This document shows positions 35,301 to 48,324 of a DNA stretch of 64,000 bases, one piece after another. The stretch is from Campylorhamphus procurvoides. Lineage: Eukaryota > Chordata > Aves > Passeriformes > Dendrocolaptidae. The position numbers and the translations under genes were made by a program. The stretch spans positions 657,635-721,634 of the forward strand of contig WBMV01000462.1 of the NCBI GenBank assembly GCA_013396655.1. Direction: 5' to 3'. Every line of letters begins with the position of its first letter. The stretch's first letter is position 1. The notes beneath the pieces are model-generated. The model made no database searches, was not told where the DNA came from, and saw only the letters and a list, made by a program, of their open reading frames with translations.

Positions 35301-38300
35301 ATTTAAATTCTCCAAGCAACTCTGGATGCATTATATCCCTGGGGAATCTCTTCCAAAGCTTAATTACACTCACTGCAAGGAAAGGATGGCCTATTTTCAG
35401 CTTTTATTTTCTATGTATGTAATTTTCAGCGTGGTGCAGTGAGGAGGAAGAGCTAAGATGGACCGAGTGCTGTGAAGATCATTAGGAAGGTACACACAGC
35501 GAGGGCCAGTTTCTTCCCTTTGATACGAAAATAACTCCCTGAGTAATATTTAAGAGCTTTGCTCAGGTCTCTGAGAGCAGGCCTGACCTCAGCTGATTGC
35601 ATTCTCAGACAAAAATCATTTGAAAACCACGTGGATCTTCTCATACAAGAATCTGGACAATTATTTCCTCACTGGAAGAAAGGCAATGTTGGTATCTCTG
35701 TACAAATAAATCTCCCAGTGAATGTAATTCTGCAAAAGCCCATCAGCAAAGCTCTGCAGGGACAGCAGCAGCAAGGTGCTTTTCAGCTTTAGCTTTTCAA
35801 GGGTATATAACCACCAGGAATCAGGAGAAAGACTGGCTTCCAAAACTGCACAACTTCCCAAGAAATCCATCAGTTTGCCTATAAATATTCTCAAAGATGC
35901 AGAGACACCTAAACACACATCTGTCTTGTGAACTGTGTGAGGTGAAGGGGACCAGGAGCTGTGTTTGCTGCCTGCTGGTTGCTGGTACATCCCACCACTC
36001 TCCTGAATATCCCTGACAACTCCAAGTCAAGCACGTGCTCTTCAGCCCTGTGTATTCCCAGCCAAAATCTCCAACATGTGCAAACTCCATTCCCAGTTTT
36101 CTCCTCCCTGATGTCACAGCTGAGGGTTTTCACAGGGGTAGATCCCTGGGAGGAAATATTCCATCTGGAGTCAAGTTTTCAGATGGAGCAGGACAGTGAT
36201 GAGCAGGATCTCAGTTCTGCTCAGCCCACAAAGCAGAGCCAGGGCAACAGTTTTTGGGAGTCACTCCCCACCCTGATCCTGATGCTGTGGAATAGGCTGT
36301 GCCCGAAATTCCTGTGGTGCACACAGGTTTGTGTTGGCCTGTTCAATGGGAGCTGCAAGGGCCAAGGCAAACAAAAGGGGAGAAGTGATTCTAATTATTT
36401 GATGCATTAAAGGAACTGACATTTCCAGGAAAAACACAAGAGGTGAGATGACGCTTTTTCCTTTTGTATGTTAGAGCACACTGCTTTTATTTTTTTTCCA
36501 GCTCCTGCACAAAGCATCACTTGTGAGCTCTGCTGAAGGATGCAGAGGATAAAAGGCAGCAAGAGCAGCAGAGCTGATGGCCACATGGATGCTGCCTCCA
36601 GGAGAGGGATGAGGTGTGGATTTACGGGGCACCTGCTGTATTGACAGAGGGAACATTGGTCGTGGTACTGGGGGAAATGTGTCCCTGAACAAGGCTGCTA
36701 CAAAGGCCCCCAGTTATTGTGCATCAGCAGAACTTGGCTCAAGAGCAAGAGGCAGCTCAGCACATGAGCAGTGTGGCTGTTGTAGGGCTGGGACAGGGAA
36801 GAAGCAGTTTGTGTAGTAAAGGAGATGAAATCCTGGAGAGGGATGGAGTTCAGCTCCTGCCTGGGGCATGGCCACTCGCTTGCCTGCCCAAATTTCTCCC
36901 CACACATGTGTGGTGATGACCACTGACATCTGTAATATCCATATTCAAGCTGCCCCGATGTAAGGGGATGGCAAAGCGGGGCCTGGAAAAGCGGTGTGAG
37001 TACAAACTCAACCTAATTTTGCTGAGAACAGCAACTCTTCCGCAGCTGTTCCTCATTTCTCTGGCTTAACCTGGCCCCTGACTAAAGCTTTGGTTCATGC
37101 AGGTAAAATGCATCCTTTATTGCAACTCAAACCGTCTTCCCAGGTCAGTGGGGTGGCTGGAGCAGCAGCCAGGGGCCATTGGCAGGCAGATGGCAGCTGC
37201 CCAGGAGCCACTGGCACCGTGGCACGTGTGTGGTGGAGAAGCAAAGCTCACAACCCCTGGCAGGTACCTGCCTGTCCAAGGATCTGGCTGATCCTCCTAA
37301 TGCAGCCTGTCAGAAGATATTAATAGCAGCCTTCAGCTCCTCCACTACCTCCCTGCATCCTGCTTCCACTTCATTTGCATCTCCCAAGTGGATCCCGGCT
37401 GCAGCAATTACTTAGCAAAGAGAAAGAAAAAAGAGAGGATGCTAATTAAAAGGCTCGTTAATGGGGTTACTGGAAGAGCCACTTAACCAGAGATCTCCCT
37501 CTGACGCAGGGAGTGTAGAAGAAAAAGAGAAGTTCTCTGGGAATACTGAGGTTGTCCCTGATCTTAGAGGAAGGGACTGCATGGTGGGGTTGGCCAGGTG
37601 AGGTTTGGGAGCCCTTGAGAATGCTGGTGACCCCAGGCATGACACAGAGGTTGCTGTGAAATTCAATTACAGCTTAAAGCAGATCCTTCATGCTGGAAGT
37701 CGATGACTCCTTATTAATATCAGTATAAAATGCTGTAGGCTGGGGTAGATGATACTGGTTTGAGTTGGGAGGGTTGCTGGGTTGATCTCCAGCCCACGCT
37801 GGACCTTAGCCAGCTATCCAGCACCAGCTGCTGTGAGGGGAAGGATCACCATGAACGTGCACTGAAAATCAGGGAAACGGGGGAAAATATCACTAAAACA
37901 CTGAGCAGTTCTGGAAAGGGGAAGCAGAAGGAAAGAGAAAAGTCCTACACAAAGTTCTCCTGTGTGGAGGAGAGACTTGGTTGCTGCAATGGGAAAGCTG
38001 GGGCTCGTCCAGCTGGCCCAAGGCCCTCAAGGATGATCCTCTTGTTGCAGCCCCATGTGAGACGAGAATACAAGCAAGGGCAACTCGATGAACAAGGGAG
38101 GAGCAGGAGGAGGCTGTGAAGTGCTGTCAGGGACACAGCTGGCAAGTCACCCGGCCATGCAGGCTGACATAGCTCATTTTCCATGCAAAGGGGCCAGAAT
38201 CCCCTGGCCAGACAGTCCTGCCTGCACGGAGCTGGGCGCAGGACAGAAAATAGCCCCGAAGTTCACGAGAAGGTCGAGTTTCTGGCGCAGTCTTTGGCAT

Positions 38301-39419
38301 GGGCTGTCCCGTGGTGCCTCCTTGGGAGCCAGGAACAGAGATGCTGGAGCTTAAGTGGAGGAGACAAACCCTAATCCTACCACGACCTGCAAAATTGCAG
38401 GGATGTAGAAAAATGCTTGCAAAGGAGCTTTCTGAAGGGGTTTTTCACTTCTCTTTGGGCCACTATGGGCTGACCTTTTCTTGAGATTCTTCAAGCTTTG
38501 GTAGCTGGAAAAATGTGAAGATGGAAAAAGTGGGAATAAACGAAACTTACATGAGAAAAGAGAAAACAAACATTTCTGACCATTCCCAAGCATGAGTTGT
38601 TCTGTTAGATTTGGTTTGTGTTGCTATTTTTATTTACATGGCTTCAAATTGCTTTCTCATTCATGGAAAACGTGTGCTCCATCCTAGGTTCAAGGAACAG
38701 GGGAAGTGGTGGGAGAAATCCCTCAGCCCCCTGTGCTCCCATCCCTGTTGACAGCAGAGGGGAGAAGATGATGCTGGATCCCAGGGGAACTGGACAAGGA
38801 GATGTTAAGATAAGGAAGAATCTTGAGATACTGGGGTTGGAGGAGAAGGAAAAGCACCAGGCAAGTTCCCCTGAGATAGGAAGATCTTCAGTAACAGATT
38901 GATGTGGAACAGAGGTCCTTAATTACAGAGGAATCTGGGTCTCATTTAGTGTTAATTTAGCCCTGGGAGCAGGAAAAGCATGTCAGGAAAATTAAGGAGG
39001 CTTTTTGACACGTGCCCTGGAAGGAGGGCACCGGCTCTGAGGGTGGTGTGTGGGTGGGGGCCAAGCTTTGCTCTGGGTTGGCAGGAGAGTGCTGGGCTCT
39101 GGCTGTCCCTGCAGCATTTTCTGGGGGTTTGAAGAGCACTGTGCTTTTTGCACAATCAGGAAAGTCCTCCTGGGTGAGACACTCAAATTCCCTCTGCGAA
39201 GATCATGGTCTCTTAACTGGCCACCCTTAGTCTGTACTTTGCACCTGAAGTTCTGGACATGCCAAACCTGGGTGCCTGAAGGCAAAAACATAGAGAGAAG
39301 GAAAAATGAAAGAGCTCATAGAGTCACCAAGCTCTCTGTAGCAGGAGGGTGAGCTGCCTGAATCCATGGTTTCTGCCCCTGTTTCTTCTTAAACCAGTGT
39401 GAGTGAGGGTGGGGTGGGA
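32326..39419. other. Non-coding stretch, G+T-leaning, one old CR1 relic
   Basis: No recognisable exon. A small CpG cluster (seven CpG in about 90 bases) lies at 38226-38312, and a good acceptor-like tract (CCTCTTGTTGCAG) ends at 38050; neither is accompanied by a full exon. Octamer ATGCAAAT occurs at about 33422. Confidence 0.4.
35281..35388 (-). mobile_element. Old, diverged CR1-superfamily LINE tail
   Basis: Read on the minus strand: GAGTGTAATTAAGCTTTGGA, AGAGATTCCCCAGGGATATA, then a GGAGAATTTAAATCAAGTCG block. This has the layout of the older CR1/L2-type 3' region ('agtgagggtaattaagc...tggaa...ttgcccaggga...ttcaa'). Its divergence is far greater than that of the other CR1 pieces and no octamer tail remains. 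Confidence 0.5.
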
Positions 39420-39628
39420 TCATACAATCACAGACTGGTTTGGGTCAGAAGGGGCCTTAAAAACCATCCAATTCCACCCCCCTGCCATGGGCAGGGACAC
39501 CTTCCACTAGACCAGGTAGCTCCAAGCCTCATCCAACCTGGCCTTGGACACTTCCAGGGATGGGGAATCCACAACTTCTCTGGGCAACCCCAAGGAAGAA
39601 TTTCTTCCCAGTATCTTCCCTAAACCAG
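39420..39628 (-). mobile_element. CR1 LINE 3' fragment, about 210 bases
   Basis: Complement of CR1: CATACAATCACAGACTGGTT, GGGGCCTTAAAAACCATCCA, CATGGGCAGGGACACCTTCC, GAATCCACAACTTCTCTGGG and GAAGAATTTCTTCCCAGTAT. About 30 bases of the usual CAACCTGTGCCAGGG section are missing between the last two blocks, a small internal deletion. Confidence 0.92.
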
Positions 39629-40837
39629 GCCAGCTGTGAGACTCCCCCTCTGGCCCAACTGCCTGGTCTAGGATAAACCTAAAGAAGGTGTGCAGGAAGG
39701 ACTGGCTCAGGCGTTTCCATCTCTGTCCTGGACAGAAATTGGTGAAGAACAGCTGCCAAACCCTCAGCTGGTGGCATTTCAGGGGTGTCACCCTGGGCTT
39801 GAGCTCTCCTGGAGGCATCCTCTGCCTCAGGGCTGAGCAATCTGCAGCTCATGCAGCATCTGCAGCAACGATGCTGAGGGGAAACACCACTGCAGCCTGT
39901 CAAAGTGACTTTGAGGGACTTTGGGTCATGCCCAAAGCAAACACTGTAGGTTGCACAAAGAAAATCAGAGCTGCAGACTGGGACATGGATTTTTAAAGCT
40001 TGGATCTCTAAGGGCACTCGAAATAAAAGACACCACGTTTGTATTTCGTTGCCTCTGCTTGACTCTTTCACCTCCACACTTTATTGATTCACCAGAACTT
40101 TCCAAATACAGTTAATAGCATTTTTAAGTGTTTATGTTTGCAGTGCTTATGTTTATTAAGGAAAGGCTTCTTTTTAATATTGGCCTTTCTTTCTCTTTCA
40201 GCTGGCAAGGAGCTCCCAGAAGCTTGTACTGATTCTGATCAGATGTCTAAAACTTTCCACATATGATGCCAAATTAACATCTCTGGCTGTAGAAATGGCT
40301 GTGGATAAACACATGTATATCTAGGAAAAACAAAAGCTAAGGAAAAGATACACAGAGCTGTGTGTGCAATAAAAATGCCTCTACTTCTCCATTAGAGACA
40401 TGCCAAAATGTGAGATGGGGAGCAGGAGGGGGAAAATGGGAAGGGAAGGATCCAGCTCTGCCCTCTCTGCCCACATCGAAGTGCCCCTGGTGATGCCAGG
40501 GAGTTGTGAAAGGAGAAAATAGTTGTGTAGTTCATCAAGGGAAGGCTGAAAAAGGGGGATCAATAAACTGCATCTCCACGAAGGCTGATACCACACTCCT
40601 GCTTTTCAAAGGTAATAAATAAGGGAAAAGCTCCCAGAGCAGTGGTTAAACCAGGGAGAGTTGGCAAACAGCATTCTCTAACATCTGCTCCCTTTAAAAA
40701 CATATGTCTCTGAAACATAAGCAGAGCACAGGGCTCTCAGAAGGCCTTGTCTGGTCCCAGCTCAGGGAAGGGCGTTGGGAATTGTGGGGCAGGGTGGGAT
40801 GGAGCCCACCCAGCTGCTCTGCACTCGCCTTTCCAAG

Positions 40838-40905
40838 GACAGCAGATGCCAGTGGAGAAGGTCTCCTGGAGTTTGCCGTGAGATACCTCAAGCCCAGGAG
40901 CAAAG
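40838..40905 (+). other. Weak candidate exon, 68 bases, strong donor
   Basis: A pyrimidine-rich stretch (CTGCTCTGCACTCGCCTTTCCAAG) ends at 40837, and AAAG followed by GTAAGTG begins the intron at 40906; this is the best plus-strand donor I found. The enclosed frame is open and reads ADASGEGLLEFAVRYLKPRSK with one extra base at each end. AG occurs again five bases later (40842), offering a second acceptor. I recognise no protein family. A donor this good is expected by chance about once in a window this size, and no partner exons were found, so this remains a candidate only. Confidence 0.2.
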
Positions 40906-42682
40906 GTAAGTGGAGATTAAATCTGTTTGTTCCCCCTCTTACGGTTTCTCCACCATCCATCAGTGCCTCTACAAGCATCCACTTGCACCTTGTTATCCCC
41001 AGATCCTGTCTCTGATGTGAGGACTGAGTGCTTCATTAAAAGTGTCCCTCTGTGCTAAGCAAGGCAGCCTTGTCCCCAGTTTGCCACCACATGCCAAGCC
41101 AGACCCAGCAGGCGTGAGGATGAAAACTTAGCAATTAGACCTGTGCCCAGGAACCCTCCTCCTCCTCTCACACTGGCTCTGCTGGTTGGCTAACCAGGAG
41201 ATGATAGAACTGATGCACAGTTGGGGAATGTTGCTCATCCAAAGCTTGGCACCTCAAACAGAATATGTCATGGGAATGTGGATGGCATCAAGAAGGCTGA
41301 TTCCCACATGCAGAGCTGCAGCATGGCAGGAAAGAGAGAAGAGTCCCTGTAAGGGCTGTTGCTGAAGGTGCTTGCTCAGATCTCATCCTCTCCTGAAAGA
41401 AAAACTCCCTGCTTTTAGGGAAGTGCCCCTCCCAAACTCCCAGAGCTTTCTCACAGTGATGATTCCATCCTGAAAGTGGGTCTTGCTCTGGTGACATCTC
41501 CCTTTGTCTTACTTGCTGCCCCAGTAATGGCATCACAAAGTGCCAATGGGAACATCCACAGCTCCCTGGGACACTCCCTGCTCCTCAGCTGGATGAGCAT
41601 CATGAGCAGGCACTGATGGGGCTGCCAGCACCACGTCCCTGCCATGTCACCAGGGCTCAGTTCATGGGTCGGTCACATGCAGATGAGGAGCTCTGAGTGT
41701 CCATGTGGCACCATCCACCCTCAGAGCACCCCAGCCCAGGCTTCAAAGCGAGCTCTGTGTCCTTTTCCCTTCGGAGCAGCATATGGTCCGGAGCAGAGAC
41801 AAATTCCAGAGCCAAGGTTGCCATCTGGGCCCTGTCCATCTGTGCTGAAGCCTTTAGCTGCAGCTGATGAAACATGAGGGCTGGACTTGAATTTTCCAAT
41901 ATCTCATAAATGTTTAACAAAACTATCCACTCAGTGTTATGCATTTAATAAAGGGGGGTTTGGGTTGCTGTGCTCTGTGTTCAGAGTAACGCTTGCCAAG
42001 GCATAGGAGCAAGTTCTGCTTTCAGTTACTCTGAGTTTCTAGAGGCCATTCCATAATTTTTGCTCATGGAAGTATGAGAAGATGGTCTGTAGTTTTAATT
42101 GTAGTTTGAAACACTCATAAATGGAAGTGGGCTTTCTGTCTGCTTGGGAAGCTGGGCTGTTGGCAGCTGTTTCCAAATGCCTCATTATAAATGCAAACAA
42201 AACAGAGCTTTTGCACTCAGAAATTTGCCAGGGGATGCAGAAGAAAGCAATAAAGCCCTGTTAGGTGATTCACAGGGCATCCTCCCAGGAGAAAGAAAAA
42301 ATATATATTTACCATCTGCTGCAATCAGATGCCTTCCAAAATCATCCAAACCTTTGTCTTTTTCCTCAGAAATACCTTCCTGAGCAAGGGACAGAGCAAT
42401 CCTTGGGGGCAACCAGAGAAGAGCCAAATTGAGGAGCAAATTTGAAGGAAAACTCTCTCCTTTCCCCTCCATATTCTGCTTCTAATTTATAGTAATCATG
42501 TACATGTTATGTTTAATTTATCCTGTGGTGGGATTCACCCTGTGAGGAGGAAAAGGGCTGGTGCCGTGGTTGTAGCAGGGACTGAGGACTCAGGTGTCTG
42601 AGCTGTGTTTGCACGTCACTGCCAGCTGTTTGTCTTTTTGTGGGGAAAAACTGGGGCCATCCTTTTTGGGGCACAGCAAGGC

Positions 42683-42928
42683 TCATAAAATCATATAATG
42701 GTTTGGACTGGAAGAGACCTAAAAAATCATCTCGTTCCAACTCCTGCCATAGGCAGGGACACTTTCCACTAGATGAGCTTGCTCCAAGCCCCATCTAACA
42801 TGGCCCTGAACTCTTCCAGGCATGGGGAATCCACAGCTTCTCTGGGCAACCTGTGCCAGGGCCTGCCCACCCTCCCAGGGAAGAACTTCAGCTCATCTAA
42901 ACCTACTCCCTTTCAGTTTAAAGCCACT
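42683..42928 (-). mobile_element. CR1 LINE 3' fragment, about 245 bases
   Basis: Complement of CR1: CTCATAAAATCATATAATGG, then GACTGGAAGAGACC, GGCAGGGACACTTTCCACTA, CTTCTCTGGGCAACCTGTGC and CATCTAAACCTACTCCCTTT. Continuous and little rearranged. Confidence 0.93.
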
Positions 42929-45900
42929 AAAGGCTCCTTCAGATCATCTGGTTCCCGGGCACTGCCATTTCCCTTACTGCAGAAACAGTGATAGCTTATA
43001 AATTAAGAGAATAACTCCCTGGCTAAGAGCCAAAGCTGTTGTGTAAGAGGTTCTTGGGCACATGGAGCTGTTTGGGTCGGGTGGGAGCCCCGGGAACAGC
43101 AAGGTGAGCACGGCCCTGGCAGCAGCAGCTGGGTGTGCAGGAGCAGATGTTCTGCAGAGGGACGTGTTGGGGCGATCCCAAGAGGAAGAGCTGGGATGAT
43201 TCTGATTTATCCGGACAGCATCTCCTCTGCTGCTGAGGAAGCTTCACTGCATCCACCAACCCTGGTCCAAATTCAAGCTGAGAGCAGGTGTGGGCAGAGC
43301 TACCTCAGAGGACACTGTCTGGGTGAAGAAATGTGTTTCTGCCAAGATGCTTTCAAGGAGCACGTTGGCTCCTGGGGCTTAATTATCCAAAGAAAGGGAT
43401 TAGTTTAGAGAATGCTGTTCGCCCTGAAGTACCCCAGGAATTACAAGGAGCTTTGGTTTCCCAATACCAGGGTGTTTGGCACACTGGATCTCCTATTCCC
43501 CAGGAGTCAGTTATCTCCTGTTCCAGACCCCAGTCAGTGTTCCAGGTACCACAGCACCAGATGTATCTCGTGCTGAAAGCGCAGAGCAGAGGACCCCATT
43601 GCAATGGCATGAAAGGGTGAGGGGACCTGGCCATGGCTCGTCATAAAAGCCACGTTGAGGTCCCTCAAGTCCCTTTACACAGAGCTTTCTCCTCCCTCAA
43701 CCAGCCCATGCACTTTTCGAAGCATCCAGACAGCATTCCTCATGCTCATGAATGAATGAAATAGGCTTTTCCAGAGGCTGTCTGCAGCCCAGATGCATTC
43801 AAGGGACAACTGGGCTCTTCTTTCCAGGAGATCCTTTGATCTCTCCCTGAAAACGGACATAGCATTATTATTTCTCTCTTTTTTTTTTCTGCAGTCTGCA
43901 TTGCCATCTCTGGGAGAGGCATAAGATGTAGGACACTTGGTTATCATAAAACAATGGTTTCAATTAACTGAGCCCCCCTGCCCCCTTTTAAATCAACTGG
44001 TCTGCCTGTCAGAGATGTCGTGATGGCATCTGGGGCACATGTTGGGACTCTGAAGCTGAAGAGGTTCTTGTGAGCCTTCTCTTCCCTCTCTGGGCTGAGG
44101 TCGTTCATGGAAAACATGCTGCTTTAATATAGCCCAAATTAAAATGTCATTCAAAGGCCTGATGGTTATGGGTGCCAGGATTTTGTGTAAGCAGAAGCCA
44201 GAGGAGGGTCACAGAAAAGGGTGTTGGTTTGCTTTTCTTCTTTCTCCTTTTTCCTTGACTTGTCCCTCACTAATGATTCCACATCAGAAAGAAGTTGGAA
44301 GGTGGTGCAGGATGACTCCAAAAATGGGCAAACCAAGAGAACTAGCCATGCAAAAAAATCATGCCAAAAGGAGAGCATGGACCAGGCATGGACCTCAGGG
44401 ATGCAAAGGGATGCAGGATGCCAGAACACCAGGACATGCTCCATTCCAGGTCCCCACATCACCACCCAGGCTGCCCATCCCCACACCCAGCCAGCAGTTG
44501 GTTGCCTCTCTCCAGTGGGTATTTTTTATTGCAGAATCTGGATTTTTTATCCCGTATTTGACTTGGCATTCTGGAATTTCCCTTCCCTGCCCTGGCCCAT
44601 CGCTCCCCCCTGAGCAAACACTCTTATCAGTTATCCACAAGGGAATTTCCTCTCCAAAGGCTGCTCCCTGGAAGTGAAGGCCAAGCTGCCATGCACCAGC
44701 CTCCAGATGTTTCTCCTCTCCCTTCCCTTCTCCGTTATTCTCCTCCACAGCAGGAACAAGCTCAGGAGCTTAAACTGAGCTCTTGAATCCCCTCTCCAGT
44801 GATCCTTTTGCTGCTAAGAAAGGCAGAAGCAGAGAAGGAGAGGAGCAGTGCAGATTCCTGGAGATGCACTCCGTGTGTCCCAGTCCCTTGGGGAGGAAAC
44901 GCGTGGCAATGCGCTGCAGGGAAGAGTGCAGATGAGGAGAGGAGGTTCCTCAATTTCTGTTTGCTCTGCAGCACCTACATGATGCAACCACCATTCCACA
45001 GGCACATTTTTAGACTGTGAGTCAAGTTTCGTGGAAGTTTTGCAATCATCCCAGAAGCATGTTTGATTTATGGTTGCTTTCCACCAGAACACATGGAAGG
45101 ACACTCCAGCTCTGTTAAGAATATCTGGAAACAGAGGCATCATGCAGTGAGGGATTCTCACAACATAAATTAAACTGGGAGGCCAGTTCTCCTGCCTAGT
45201 GGAAACTGGACAAAATGGTGCACACTGATTTTAGCTTGTTCCTTAAAGCAAAGAGCTCCCAGATTCCAATTAGCATTTAGAATAAATTGGAGGTATCTGG
45301 ATCCAACCCCTAGATTTAACTCCAGGCTGCTCTGAATGCAATCTGCATTCGTTGGAATTCCTCTCTGCATGCAGACATGTGACTCCTGCTCTAATTACAC
45401 ATGTTCACTCTGTATTTCTGGGGAAAAAGATGAAGATCTATTAAAAGCAATATTTCATGCTTGCAAAGCACAGCACAACCTGCTTATCTCGGATGTCAAG
45501 ACATTCATGAAATTTTAGTATAAAATAGAAACATGGCCCTAACTTACTACCTGATCCTCCTGACTGTAATTAGGCAGATTCTAATGAACAATGAGCAAAG
45601 TTTGTGCAATTCTTTTCTTATTGTGCTACCTAAAAAATTACTGGTGTCTCGTGATGGGTTGTTGTGGGGAGAAGGAGCCACCATGTCCCCCTGAGATACC
45701 TATGGATGCTGCAGGGCAGGGAAATAGAGGATATAACTTCCACTTCCTTGCAGCACAGCTGCTGGGGAGCAAAGATCCAGGTTGCACATCTTCCTCCAAG
45801 AAGTCAAAATCCATTCTGTTCATGCCCTCGTTTAGGGCAGCACCAATAAATCCTGAGCCTTGGAGAGGTTTCATGTGTTACTGGCGCAGCAGAGCCAGTT

Positions 45901-47838
45901 CAATCCTGCAGAAAAACTAATTCTGGAGATCTTTTTTGTTAATTATAAAGTCTTAATGTTAAGTTACCCTCTCCTTTTATGCTCATTACATGAGCAGAAA
46001 GGCAAAGGTGCAGCATCACCATGAGCTGCTCCCTCTGAGTAATTTGACCAAGAATTTAGATCAGTGATTGTCATTTCTGTGTGCATGGAGGACGCTCTGC
46101 ATTTTAAGTTCCAATTAACCTTTATATTTTACTTTGCTTTGAAAGAACTTGTCCTGAAGACCAAGATATAAACATCTATGTATTCCAAAACATAGATTTT
46201 CTTTGAAATATTTGCATTTTAGAAACACAAACTGTTTTGTAAAAATAGCAATTTTCAATCAGTTTCACTGCTGAATCCCTAATTTCAGCCCAGTCTTCAG
46301 GATGCTCTGGGTATCCCTGGGCTGCAGGGGCCAGAGGCTGATCCCAGCCCATCAGAGACAAGGAAAGCTTTTCCATACCATCTCTCACTGTAAATTTAAA
46401 CACTGAGTTTTCCTCCTGTAGGAAATAAGCCACTGTTTTAGTTTCAGGCTCAATTAAGGGTGGATTTGAATATCAGGCTGCAACAACCAAAACTTGGCTT
46501 TTTGGCAATGCAGAAACTATGGGAAAGCATTCAAACTTTGTTTGGAATACCTCCTTCCCAACTGGAATACATCTGTCTGGGTTTAAAGAAAGCATCCAGG
46601 TTTGGGTCCAAGCTTTAAAATATTTGTTCTTTTTAAAGCAAAAATCCCAATCTAACAGGTGTGATATTTTCAACAATGATATATATTTGTTTGCTGGGTC
46701 TATAGAAGTATAGATCTATAGCTTGTTTCTACCAACTTGCCATTTCAAAATAACTTTGAGTGTTTACCTTTCTCTAAATGATGAAATTGGAGGTTCAATG
46801 CACATTTTTAAAGCGCTCTGGTATTTTGGAACCTGAATTTTCTGGTTGTTTTCAAGCATTGTGAGGAAATGTCACCTATCTCAAGTAACAAGTCAAACAA
46901 ATAAAAAGCTAGAAAAAACAATCCAATGGGTGTGTGTGCTGTGTCTAATCATCTCCACACACAGGATGTGCTGGGAATGTTTTCATAGCTGGAGAAATCG
47001 AAGGCTGTTTCTAGGAAATCATCTCCTCGAGGCACAGACTCTGAAAAGCTGCAGACCCCGAGGTTTTCTGACGTGCTCTGCACTGCCTTGAAGGTTGAGT
47101 AAGAGTGAAAAATTGTGCTTTAATGGACCAGCAAACTCTTAAGTGACATCCAAGTGACAGCAAGAGGGGGAAACACCATATCCTTCAGCTCACAGCGAAA
47201 GAGGTAGAGGAACAGCAAGAGATGACGTGTTTATAGAAACATCCCCAAGCCTGGATCCTTTCCAGCACATTACTCGGTGAGAAGGAATGTCTTAAATAGC
47301 TTTTTGAAAATGTATGTTGAAACACAGAGCTCCATATGTCCTGTGTCATCGCCCCTGTGATACAGCAGCATCCTGGGTCTGAGAGGCAGAGCCAGGGTGG
47401 GAACCCACCCATGGCTCACCCTGCTTGGAGCTGAGCACCCTCAGCCCCCTGCCTGCCCCTCTAGGCAGGGGGAACGTGGGTTTGGTCCCAAAAGTTCATT
47501 TGCAAACCCAACTGCTCTGCCTGTTAATGCCCAGGTCTGCAGCCTTGCCCACATGGGAATTGCTTTCGGCCCGAGCTCATGGGTAGGAAAACCTGCACTT
47601 AATCAACTTTGTCCTAATCCTGCTGCAGTAGGGAATAATTAAGGCTATTTCAGCGGAACAGGAGAAGAAATGCAAGTTGCACAGTTGAGGCTGAGAAGCA
47701 GCAAAGGCTGAAGGCACCTGTGGGTGCCCAGGGGACAGAGGTTGAGCTCCGGGCAGCCCAGGAAACCTCGGAGCAATGGTGCAAATTGCCTTTCCCTTCC
47801 CGTTAAAACCTGTGTAAATAACAATCCTTTTGCCTTCT

Positions 47839-47876
47839 TGGCCTCTTTGCTTCATTGTGGCCTCTTTGCTTCATTG
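47839..47876. repeat. Perfect 19-base tandem duplication
   Basis: TGGCCTCTTTGCTTCATTG occurs twice with no mismatch (47839-47857 and 47858-47876). Perfect identity suggests a recent event, probably replication slippage. It lengthens the pyrimidine tract directly before the acceptor-like CAG at 47881-47883. Confidence 0.9.
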
Positions 47877-47883
47877 CTTCCAG

Positions 47884-47980
47884 GTACTGGCCGGGTCAGC
47901 TCAGGCCGAGCAAGTGGTGCTGGTTAACAACTGGCACCGTCGGAGCAGACAGAGCGACCGAGAGTCAGCCCCGAGTGCTG
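47884..47980 (+). other. Weak candidate exon in a small CpG cluster
   Basis: A long pyrimidine-rich stretch ends TTGCTTCCAG at 47883. The next 97 bases contain seven CpG in about 90 bases, against very few nearby. One frame, continuing from upstream, reads VLAGSAQAEQVVLVNNWHRR and on to SRQSDRESAPSA. All three forward frames are open here, so openness is not evidence by itself. The following GTGGGG is a poor donor. It may be a non-coding RNA exon, a short regulatory element, or nothing. Confidence 0.15.
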
Positions 47981-48266
47981 GTGGGGATGAGCCTGTCTGG
48001 GTCAGGGGTGGGACCTGCTCACCCTGCCGTGCTCCAGGAAACCTCAGCACCGAGTTATTCTGCTTTATTCCATCATGACTTCACAGCACACTTTGTGCAA
48101 AGGTCCCCTGAAGTGGTGGGGTTGTTCAGACTGGTCTTGGGAGTCTCTCCCAAATTCAGCCATGGCACGAAAGCCCATAGGGATGGGTCTGTTCTGGGGG
48201 GAGGGATTCCCCTGCCAGATAGCCAGGTTTCCATCCCAAATCTTGGGGCAAATTTGGACCCAGGGA

Positions 48267-48324
48267 TTTGGGCTCAATGATCTTCGATGTCTTTTCCAAC
48301 CTTAATAATTCTATGATTCTATAA
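48267..48324 (+). mobile_element. CR1 LINE 3' tail, older subtype
   Basis: GGCTCAATGATCTTCGATGT, then CTTTTCCAACCTTAATAATT and CTATGATTCTAT octamers. It shares the CAACCTTAAT ending with the copy at 7828-7908. Confidence 0.88.

Larger units (their letters stand above)
39629..47838. other. Non-coding stretch with one CR1 fragment and one weak candidate exon
   Basis: Unique-looking sequence, mostly G-over-C on the plus strand. The 45930-46140 part is AT-rich and could be a conserved element. A very pyrimidine-rich tract ending in CCACAG at 44750 resembles a splice acceptor, with no matching donor. The frame at 44144-44677 (177 codons) has no recognisable content. Confidence 0.4.

Noticed and set aside
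34822..35373. 183-codon minus-strand frame
   Set aside because: Its start lies in an old CR1-type relic and the remainder resembles no protein; it is an accident of low stop density.
44711..44750. Strong 40-base pyrimidine tract ending in CAG
   Set aside because: Looks like a splice acceptor, but no donor or conserved frame follows.
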